Source: CAKOSP01 sp044432745 (GTDB taxonomy: Bacteria; Bacillota_I; Bacilli_A; RF39; UBA660). From it: 64,000 nucleotides of DNA. The stretch's first letter is position 1; every line of letters begins with the position of its first letter. A program made the position numbers and the translations under genes. The stretch covers positions 1 to 64,000 of the forward strand of contig JAWXUH010000002.1 in the NCBI GenBank assembly GCA_044432745.1, given 5' to 3'. Shown here one piece after another: positions 58,154 to 64,000 of the stretch. The notes below the pieces were generated by a model. The model did not search any database. It was not told the DNA's origin and was given only the letters and a program-made list of their open reading frames with translations.

Positions 58154-58756
58154 ATGGATACAACAGAACAAATACTTTTAAGAATGAAAAATAAAAAGAA
58201 AAATTATAGCTATAAAGAGCCTTCTAATAATAAAAGTAGTAATGTTATTACCAGTTTTCTTATTAGTATAATTTTTCTTTTTTCATGTTTAATATATATA
58301 AAAATAGATGAAGATAATAAAGTTTTTTTTAAAGAAACTTTTTTTGTTAGTAGTCTTAGTTTTACATCAATTAATAATTTTTATGAAAAGAATTTTGGTT
58401 CTATTGCTCCAAGTATTAAAACAGAAGAATTTGTATTCTCAGGAACTATTAACTATACTAAAATAGAAGAATTTGAAAACTATGAAACTTTATATTTATC
58501 AGGAAGTAATATTATTACAACTCTTTGTGGTGGAGTAGTAGTATTTATTGGTGAAAAAGAAGAAACAGGATATACTGTCATTGTTCAAGGTAATGATGGT
58601 TATGATATTTGGTATGGTAATGTAGAAAATGTTTCTTTATCTATTTATGATTACGTAGATACTGGCGAGATAATAGGTGAGGTTAGTAATATGAAATTAA
58701 ATATGTATATATATTCAGGTAAAGAAAGAATTCTTTATGAAGATTATTCAAATTAA
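58154..58756 (+). CDS. spoIVFA: SpoIVFA-like membrane protein (M23/LytM-type domain)
   Basis: 200 residues. Cytoplasmic N-terminus, one membrane helix (about 34-52), then a C-terminal LytM-like domain without catalytic residues. It aligns with the end of Bacillus SpoIVFA: GVVVFIGEKEETGYTVIVQG, YDIWYGNVENVSLSIYDYVDTGEIIGEV, and the EQILLRMKNKKK-type start. SpoIVFA holds and inhibits the SpoIVFB protease in the forespore membrane until SpoIVB cuts it. Ribosome site AAGGAAG before ATG 58154. The SpoIVFB-like gene overlaps its 3' end by 20 bases, the same order as in spore formers, which supports the call. Confidence 0.82.
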   Translation: MDTTEQILLRMKNKKKNYSYKEPSNNKSSNVITSFLISIIFLFSCLIYIKIDEDNKVFFKETFFVSSLSFTSINNFYEKNFGSIAPSIKTEEFVFSGTINYTKIEEFENYETLYLSGSNIITTLCGGVVVFIGEKEETGYTVIVQGNDGYDIWYGNVENVSLSIYDYVDTGEIIGEVSNMKLNMYIYSGKERILYEDYSN

Positions 58757-59492
58757 TTATCTTACTTATTATTTCTTATTAATATATTTTTTATGTGGCT
58801 TTATAAAAGAAGGTATTATAATTTTTATTATAGTTTTTATCCATGAATTAGGTCATGCTTTTTTTGCTAATTTATTTAATTTTAATATAATAAGTATTAC
58901 TATATATCCCTTTGGTGGAATTACTAAAATGAAAAAAGATATTAATACACCTTTGAACGAGGATTTACTGATTAGTATAGGTGGTTTTATATTTCAATTT
59001 ATTTTATACTTAATTTTTTTAATAATTAATTTAAATGGTTTTATTTCAAATAAAACTTTTGAAATTTTTAATTTTTATAATAAAATGATCTTACTCTTTA
59101 ATTTACTTCCTATTATTCCTCTAGATGGATCTTATATTAGTGAGAATATATTATCAAGGATCTTTCCTTATAAGATTGTACTTTTTACTAATGTAATATT
59201 ATCTATATTTTGTTTTATTATTTTTATATATTATAACTATTCATATAATTTAAATAATTATATTATTATATCTTTTTTATTTTTTAAGATATTAGAAAAT
59301 TTAAAAAATAAAAAAAACATATTTAATAAATTCTTATTAGAAAGATATTTATATTCATATAATTTTAAAAAATTAGAGAATATAAATAGTATTGATACTT
59401 CGAAAATAAAAAAAGATACTTATTCATACTTTTGGAAAGAATTTTGTTATGTTAGTGAAAAAGATATTTTAAATAAAAAGTACAATAAGTAA
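58737..59492 (+). CDS. spoIVFB: M50 intramembrane metalloprotease, SpoIVFB-like
   Basis: 251 residues, several membrane helices. Zinc motif HELGH in IFIIVFIHELGHAFFANLF, the conserved YPFGGITKM, and the third ligand region NLLPIIPLDGSYI with the metal Asp. In spore formers SpoIVFB cleaves pro-sigma-K in the mother cell. The C-terminal ~60 residues form a cytoplasmic part; the CBS domain of Bacillus SpoIVFB is not apparent, so this protein is shorter. Paired and overlapping with the SpoIVFA-like gene. Whether the organism sporulates cannot be told from the window; substrates other than sigma-K are possible. Confidence 0.88.
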   Translation: MKIIQINYLTYYFLLIYFLCGFIKEGIIIFIIVFIHELGHAFFANLFNFNIISITIYPFGGITKMKKDINTPLNEDLLISIGGFIFQFILYLIFLIINLNGFISNKTFEIFNFYNKMILLFNLLPIIPLDGSYISENILSRIFPYKIVLFTNVILSIFCFIIFIYYNYSYNLNNYIIISFLFFKILENLKNKKNIFNKFLLERYLYSYNFKKLENINSIDTSKIKKDTYSYFWKEFCYVSEKDILNKKYNK

Positions 59493-59657
59493 TTGATATA
59501 CTAAGTATTTAGTATATTTTTTCAACTTATTGTCTAATTTTGACTTTATCCATTTTTAAAAAAACATTGCATATAGTTTTTTTTTATGATAAAATTTATA
59601 TTAAGAATAAAGAAATATATTTGTGCAATTATGTATGTTTTAAAAAGAGGAGAGACA

Positions 59658-60275
59658 ATGACGAAGAAAGTAAAAAAATTCTTAATTAGTAATAAAGTTT
59701 ATTTGATGCTTGCTTTTGTATTAGTATCTATGATAGGTGTTTCTATTTATGTTTCTTTTGCTTTTTATACAGACATGGATTCAACAAACTTAATAACAGG
59801 TCAAGTTGGATATTTTGAAAATCCTGATATGACTATTAGATTTATGGTAGAAAATAGAGATGACTCTGGTAAGGGAAATGATATTTACACTGCTTTTTGG
59901 GTAGCTCCTTCTACAGATTATTTATATAATAGTACTTCTTCTTATTGTACAGATGGAGCTTCATTTGTAAAAGCAGAAGATGATACGTTTTCAATTACAA
60001 CATCAGGATATACAAAATGTTATTTTTACTACGATGCTATAGATCTTGATAATAGTTCTAATATATCAATAATAGTAATGAAAAAATCTAAGGGAGAAGA
60101 AGATTATTCTTACGGTAGTTATTATACTACAGCAGGTTTAAAAAATTCTGGTTTAACATTCAACGAATCAGCTTCATACTGCTCAAATGGTGCATCTGTA
60201 TCATACGATGAGGATAACGATACTATTGATGTATCTAGTAGTGGTAAAACTACTTGTTATGCTTATTTTGATTAA
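59658..60275 (+). CDS. Secreted or anchored surface protein with duplicated Cys module
   Basis: 205 residues from ATG 59658 (strong AGAGGAGAG ribosome site; the longer frame from 59586 has none). Signal/anchor helix (about 15-36) followed by FAFYTDMDSTNLITGQVGYF, similar to the start of TasA/camelysin-like proteins and of the 33309 protein. The C-terminal ~110 residues contain two copies of a ~35-residue unit: SSYCTDGASF...KCYFYYD and ASYCSNGASV...TCYAYFD, each with two Cys that could pair. Small extracellular matrix or surface protein is an inference. Confidence 0.68.
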   Translation: MTKKVKKFLISNKVYLMLAFVLVSMIGVSIYVSFAFYTDMDSTNLITGQVGYFENPDMTIRFMVENRDDSGKGNDIYTAFWVAPSTDYLYNSTSSYCTDGASFVKAEDDTFSITTSGYTKCYFYYDAIDLDNSSNISIIVMKKSKGEEDYSYGSYYTTAGLKNSGLTFNESASYCSNGASVSYDEDNDTIDVSSSGKTTCYAYFD

Positions 60276-60286
60276 TAAATTAATAA

Positions 60287-60320
60287 ATAAAAAATGAATA
60301 AAAAGTCATTTTTTATTTTT
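60287..60320 (+). terminator. Terminator after the 59658 gene
   Basis: Stem AATAAAAAATGA/TCATTTTTTATT with eight-base loop, T-run. Confidence 0.7.
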
Positions 60321-60381
60321 TTTATTTAAAAATTGTTATGCGTATGTTAAAATATATAAAAGGAAGGTTTAAAGGTGGGTC

Positions 60382-61008
60382 ATGCAAATACTAGATAGGG
60401 ATATAAATGTTATTATTAAATATAAAAATATAAAACATGTATATTTTAGAGTAGATTCTGATAACAATCTAGTCGTTTCTGCTCCTACTCATATGCTTGA
60501 AGGCGAAGTTCGTGGTATTATTTTAAAAAAGGGTGAAGATATATGCGCTCTTTATGATAGACAATCAGCGAAAAACGTTGAATCTAAAAAGTTTAAATAT
60601 TTAGGAGTTGAATATTCTGTTAAATATTTAGATAATATTCCTAAAGTTGGATTTAAAGACGGTGTTGTATATGCACCATCTGAAGAAGTTCTTGAAAAAT
60701 TTTGGTTTGACGAATGTGCAAAAGTTTTTGCAGGTGAAGCAAATATTTGTCGTAAGTGTTTTGCAACACTTCCAGAATATTCTATTAAAGTTAGAAAAAT
60801 GAGAACTAGATGGGGTGTTTGTAATATAAGAAAAAAACAAATTACTTTAAATAGTGAACTTTTAAAATATACACTACCTGTAATTGATTATGTAATTATT
60901 CATGAAATGTGTCATTTCTTTGAAGCTAATCATAGTAGAGATTTTTGGAATTTAGTAGAGGCCGCTTGTCCTAACTATAACGAGCTTAAGGGGGAACTTA
61001 AAAAATGA
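60382..61008 (+). CDS. YgjP-like metallopeptidase (DUF45)
   Basis: 208 residues, cytoplasmic. Matches YgjP/DUF45: an N-terminal beta-rich part (IKHVYFRVDSDNNLVVSAP), VRKMRTRWGVCNIRKKQITLNSELLKY, the zinc motif HEMCHFFEANHSRDFW and a C-terminal PNYNELK. The gluzincin-like HExxH motif is clear. Physiological role is unsettled in the family. ATG 60382 follows AAAGGTGGGTC. First gene of an overlapping operon with the trmH-like, rimM and trmD genes. Confidence 0.9.
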   Translation: MQILDRDINVIIKYKNIKHVYFRVDSDNNLVVSAPTHMLEGEVRGIILKKGEDICALYDRQSAKNVESKKFKYLGVEYSVKYLDNIPKVGFKDGVVYAPSEEVLEKFWFDECAKVFAGEANICRKCFATLPEYSIKVRKMRTRWGVCNIRKKQITLNSELLKYTLPVIDYVIIHEMCHFFEANHSRDFWNLVEAACPNYNELKGELKK

Positions 61009-61721
61009 ATATAACAAGTATAAATAACGAGAAGGTTAAACTTTGGAGTAGTCTTAAAACAAAAAAATATAGAGACAGACAAGGTATATTTTTAATAGAA
61101 GGTGACCATCTTGTTAATATCGCTTTAGAAAAAAATTTAGTTATAGACTTAATACTATTAGAGGATAATTATGAATTTAAAAATAAATTCATTGTAACAG
61201 AAGATATTATGTCTAAAATAAGTAGTCAACAAAGTATAAGTAAAGTTTGTGCTACTGTAAAATTATTTGAAGATATACTTGATACAAAGAATTCTATATT
61301 ACTAGATTCACTTCAAGATCCTGGAAACGTAGGAACTATTATTAGAAGTGCAGTTGCATTTGGTTTTAAGAATGTTATTCTAGGGCCTAACACAGTTGAT
61401 ATATATAACGATAAGGTTGTAAGAGCAAGTGAGGGTATGATGTTTAATATTAATTTTTATAATGTTAATAACATAGCTGAAATTGAAAATTTAAAAGATA
61501 AAGGATTTACTTTAATTGGTACAAATGTAGAAAAAGGTGAATCAATTAAAACTATAAATAAAGATAAACCAATTATAATTATAATTGGTAATGAAGGTAG
61601 AGGAATGGATCCAAACATTGATTGTGATGCTTATGTAAAAATAAATATGGAGCAAAGTTGTGAGAGTCTAAATGCTGGTGTGTGTGCTTCTATACTTATG
61701 AATGAGGTGTATAATGGATAA
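61005..61721 (+). CDS. TrmH/SpoU-family RNA 2'-O-methyltransferase
   Basis: 238 residues. N-terminal RNA-substrate-binding domain (KVKLWSSLKTKKYRDRQGIFLIEGDHLV), then the SPOUT trefoil-knot domain: LLDSLQDPGNVGTIIRSAVAFGF (motif 1), IIIIIGNEGRGMD (motif 2), SLNAGVCASILMNE (motif 3, usually SLNVSVAAGI). Resembles Firmicutes YsgA/RlmB-like enzymes; the exact RNA is unknown. ATGA overlap with the preceding gene. Confidence 0.92.
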   Translation: MNITSINNEKVKLWSSLKTKKYRDRQGIFLIEGDHLVNIALEKNLVIDLILLEDNYEFKNKFIVTEDIMSKISSQQSISKVCATVKLFEDILDTKNSILLDSLQDPGNVGTIIRSAVAFGFKNVILGPNTVDIYNDKVVRASEGMMFNINFYNVNNIAEIENLKDKGFTLIGTNVEKGESIKTINKDKPIIIIIGNEGRGMDPNIDCDAYVKINMEQSCESLNAGVCASILMNEVYNG

Positions 61722-62199
61722 ATTATTTGTTGGTAAAATTGTTGGTTTTCATGGTGTAAAAGGAGAACTGAAAGTTGTTACAGATTTTCAAATGAAAGAA
61801 AAGGTATTTGTTAAAAATAATGATATTATAATAGGTGAAGAAACTTTTAAAATTACTTCAGTTCGTATTCATAAAAATAATTATTTAATAACTTTAAATG
61901 GTATGCTAGATTTAAATCTAGTTGATAAATATATTAAATCAGATGTTTTTTATTTAAGAGATAATCTTTCTTTAACAAAAGATGAATTTTTATATTCAGA
62001 TTTAATAGGTTTTAAAGTTATGGATTGTGAAAAAGAAATAGGTACTGTTAATAGTATTAGTCATAATAATGTTAATGTCTTTTTAGAAGTTAAAGGTGAA
62101 AAGAAATTCCTAATACCATTTATTGAAGTATTTGTAGGAAATGTAGATTTAGATAATAAAATAGTAGAAACAATTAATGGTGGGGAACTAATTATATGA
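61714..62199 (+). CDS. rimM: Ribosome maturation factor RimM
   Basis: Assists 30S head maturation through ribosomal protein S19. 161 residues from ATG 61714 (GAGGTG ribosome site). N-domain LFVGKIVGFHGVKGELKVVTDF, linker, C-terminal PRC-like domain with YSDLIGFKVMD, IGTVNSI, and FLIPFIEVFVGNVDLDNK. Overlaps the trmH-like gene by eight bases and trmD by four; rimM-trmD is a classic pair. Confidence 0.94.
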   Translation: MDKLFVGKIVGFHGVKGELKVVTDFQMKEKVFVKNNDIIIGEETFKITSVRIHKNNYLITLNGMLDLNLVDKYIKSDVFYLRDNLSLTKDEFLYSDLIGFKVMDCEKEIGTVNSISHNNVNVFLEVKGEKKFLIPFIEVFVGNVDLDNKIVETINGGELII

Positions 62200-62834
62200 A
62201 GATAGATATTTTAACATTATTTCCTAATATGTTTGATGGCTTTAAAACAGAGTCAATTATTAAAAGAGCAATAGATTCTTCATCTTGCCAAATAAATGCT
62301 ATAGATTTTAGAGAATTTTCACCTCTTAACAATAAACAAGTAGATGACACTATATACGGTGGTGGTCCTGGAATGCTTCTTAGATGTGAACCTATATTTG
62401 AATGTATTGATAAAATTAGAACTGAAGATTCTTATATTATTATTTTATCTCCAGAGGGTAGTATTTTTTCTCAAGAAAAAGCTATTGATCTAAGTAAGAA
62501 GAAACATATAATATTTATATGTGGTCACTACGAAGGTTTTGATGAAAGAATTAAAACTTTAGCAGATGAAAAAATTTCTATAGGTAAATTTGTACTAACT
62601 GGTGGAGAGATACCTGCTATGATGATTAGTGATGCAGTAATTAGACTTTTACCAGGTGTTATTAATAGTCAATCGTTAGAATCAGAATCATTTAATGATG
62701 AATACTATGATTATCCATGTTATACAAAACCAAGAGAATATAGAGGTATGAATGTACCTGAAGTTTTAATAAATGGAAATCACGCTCATATAAATAAGTG
62801 GCGAGAAGAGAATAGAAAAAAAATAGATTTTTAA
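62196..62834 (+). CDS. trmD: tRNA (guanine-37-N1)-methyltransferase
   Basis: Makes m1G37 in tRNAs to prevent frameshifting, using S-adenosylmethionine. 212 residues; ~25-30 shorter than many TrmD but with all marks: IDILTLFPNMFDGF, GGGPGMLLRCEPIF, LSPEGSIFSQEKA, CGHYEGFDERI, IGKFVLTGGEIPAMMISDAVIRLLPG, and YTKPREYRGMNVPEVLINGNHAHI. The C-terminal domain is trimmed. ATGA overlap with rimM. No rpsP or rplS is adjacent. Confidence 0.96.
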   Translation: MKIDILTLFPNMFDGFKTESIIKRAIDSSSCQINAIDFREFSPLNNKQVDDTIYGGGPGMLLRCEPIFECIDKIRTEDSYIIILSPEGSIFSQEKAIDLSKKKHIIFICGHYEGFDERIKTLADEKISIGKFVLTGGEIPAMMISDAVIRLLPGVINSQSLESESFNDEYYDYPCYTKPREYRGMNVPEVLINGNHAHINKWREENRKKIDF

Positions 62835-62843
62835 GGAGTATGT

Positions 62844-63221
62844 ATGAAGTATATATATAAAACTAAAAGAGTATCTAAGACTAAATTTAAATTGGATCTT
62901 AGTGATGGTTTTGAAATAAAAACTAAAATTAAAAATTTTGATGTTAATTCTATTTGTTTGTATGATGAGGCAATAGCATCTTACTATATAGAAAAGAATT
63001 TTCTTAAAAAATTCAAAAATATCTTAGTAAGTTTTACTAATGTTGAGACAGATGATGATGAGGATGCTGTAGTAAGAGAATTAGATTTACTTGAATACCT
63101 TGTTTTAAATGATTATAAAAACTTTTTAAGTTTAGATACAATAAAGAATATGCTTAAAGAAATATACACTTTTAAACAAAATATATTATCAAGAGAATCT
63201 GTTTTTGGAAAAAGAAGATAA
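62844..63221 (+). CDS. Unknown protein at the end of the trmD operon
   Basis: 125 residues; ribosome site AAGGAG before ATG 62844. An N-terminal beta-like, basic region (KTKRVSKTKFKLDLSDGFEI), a middle helix, an acidic turn (VETDDDEDAVVREL) and a helical C-terminus. No family recognised. Follows trmD by nine bases and is closed by a terminator, so last gene of the ygjP-trmH-rimM-trmD operon. Confidence 0.65.
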   Translation: MKYIYKTKRVSKTKFKLDLSDGFEIKTKIKNFDVNSICLYDEAIASYYIEKNFLKKFKNILVSFTNVETDDDEDAVVRELDLLEYLVLNDYKNFLSLDTIKNMLKEIYTFKQNILSRESVFGKRR

Positions 63222-63236
63222 AATCTTCTTTTTTTG
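63211..63236 (+). terminator. Terminator of the trmD operon
   Basis: AAAGAAGAT (63211-63219), loop AAA, ATCTTCTTT (63223-63231), T-run. Confidence 0.8.
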
Positions 63237-63265
63237 TTGTAATCATGATACCAATATGTTACAAT
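63237..63265 (+). promoter_or_regulatory. Promoter for the right-edge gene
   Basis: TTGTAA (63237-63242), 17 bases, TACAAT (63260-63265) with TGT extension. Confidence 0.55.
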
Positions 63266-63295
63266 ATTATGACTTTAAAGGGGGATTAATACAAT

Positions 63296-64000
63296 ATGGA
63301 AACTTTTTCTAAAATAAATAAAAAATTAAATGAACTAAATAGTATTAATATTAAAAAAACAAAAAAATTCAAACATAAGAATAAAGCTTTATTCTTAGTA
63401 GGTGCATCACTTATAGGCACTGTACTATTAACTAGTAAAAGGTATGATGAATCTATACACGCAAAGGAATGTAATTCTGAATTTCAAAATTATTTTAATC
63501 AAAGTATAACAAAGGAAACAATAGATAAATATGATACATTTAAGTATTATAAAAATTGGTATATGGAAGATGATTTTATATTACGTAGAACTGTATTAGA
63601 ATTTAATTTTGATAAATACGATTTAGAAGAATTAAGAAATCTAGAGACTACTAAAGATTTAATGTATTTACTTCCTGAACCAAGAGTTATAACTGAAACA
63701 ATGGATAATTATATACTTAATCAAATTAACACTGAGTATACTTCTCTTGTGATAGATGGAGAAGAGCATTATTTAGAAAATGTTGGTGTAAGTAAATTAA
63801 TTGATAGACGTATTGAATCATTTACTTTTCAAAAGAATTTTTATAGAGGATTATCTGGTATATTTTTAATATTCCTTTTCATAGACAAATCTCTTTCTAG
63901 TAAATCTTACAAAAATTTACAAGATCTTAGAAAATTAAAAAATGATTTAATATACTATTTAGAAAAAATATTAGTATTAATTGTATCAAGCCCATTTGAA
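63296..64000 (+). CDS. Membrane protein of unknown function, cut by the right edge
   Basis: ATG 63296 follows an AAAGGGGG site; the frame is open for 235 codons to the window end, so the C-terminus is missing. A basic N-terminus (KKTKKFKHKNK) precedes a membrane helix (about 32-48), a ~115-residue charged, Tyr-rich region (TKETIDKYDTFKYYKNWYME), and a second hydrophobic helix (about 187-202) followed by basic coiled-looking sequence. The layout of two helices around an extracytoplasmic domain is compatible with a sensor or envelope protein. No family recognised. Confidence 0.65.
   Translation, partial: METFSKINKKLNELNSINIKKTKKFKHKNKALFLVGASLIGTVLLTSKRYDESIHAKECNSEFQNYFNQSITKETIDKYDTFKYYKNWYMEDDFILRRTVLEFNFDKYDLEELRNLETTKDLMYLLPEPRVITETMDNYILNQINTEYTSLVIDGEEHYLENVGVSKLIDRRIESFTFQKNFYRGLSGIFLIFLFIDKSLSSKSYKNLQDLRKLKNDLIYYLEKILVLIVSSPFE

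Noticed and set aside
1..64000. Mollicute code with TGA as tryptophan
   Set aside because: TGA ends yihY, the PfkB-like gene and others at sensible points, and Trp residues are encoded by TGG.

Overview
The window is a strongly AT-rich bacterial chromosome segment with the standard code: TGA ends several genes (YihY, the PfkB-like protein) and Trp is TGG. Gene content points to a low-GC Gram-positive of the Bacilli type: SufS/SufU, a YlbD-YlbE pair, ParE/ParC, HU, a LexA relative, an SpoIVFA-SpoIVFB pair, phosphoketolase, a D-Ala-D-Ala carboxypeptidase and MurD. An uncultured, gut-type Bacilli/Erysipelotrichales-like lineage is my inference; no rRNA is present to test it. I see no prophage, insertion sequence or CRISPR array. 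Genes are dense, mostly on the + strand, with clear TTGACA/TATAAT-type promoters, AGGTGA or AGGAG ribosome sites and U-tailed hairpin terminators.

Layout. 1-6.2 kb: a gene cut by the left edge (tandem helical repeats ending in a sigma-region-4-like domain), a membrane SpoIID/LytB-NlpC/P60 fusion, two lipoproteins and two unknowns. 6.2-12.3 kb: pyruvate kinase, an unknown, the infC-rpmI-rplT operon with a leader (IF-3 apparently starts at AUA; L20 has an extra C-terminal domain) and a U32 hydroxylase/protease-family protein. 12.4-16 kb: a lineage-specific cluster around a divergent J-domain membrane protein with small beta-rich proteins. 16-25 kb: dusB, a degenerate GGDEF sensor, YihY, a PilB/GspE ATPase, a PfkB-like protein lacking its catalytic Asp, a stand-alone Smr domain, an unknown gene with a palindromic operator, and a penicillin-binding carboxypeptidase. 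25-33 kb: two tRNAs, HU, two membrane proteins, frr, fmt, a surface protein, tRNA-His and phosphoketolase.

33-45 kb: a second surface protein behind a leader ORF, pyrG, an orphan amidoligase, a type IV pilin-like gene with two coiled-coil companions, then parE-parC. 45-53 kb: ylbD-ylbE, a large membrane protein, an orphan HipA-fold kinase, ffh, lspA-rluD and a rhomboid protease. 53-64 kb: a LexA homologue without autocleavage residues, divergent from murD across an SOS-box-like palindrome; a transglutaminase-like protein; sufS-sufU; spoIVFA-spoIVFB; a TasA-like surface protein; an overlapping RNA-modification operon (ygjP-like, trmH-like, rimM, trmD); and a gene cut by the right edge.

Main themes are translation and RNA modification (infC, rpmI, rplT, frr, fmt, dusB, rluD, rimM, trmD, trmH-like, three tRNAs), cell-envelope work (SpoIID-NlpC, D,D-carboxypeptidase, MurD, LspA, Ffh, rhomboid, surface proteins, pilin and its ATPase) and fermentation (pyruvate kinase plus phosphoketolase). 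A striking trait is the number of family members that keep the fold but lose key residues: LexA, PfkB, GGDEF, J-domain and thioredoxin-like proteins.
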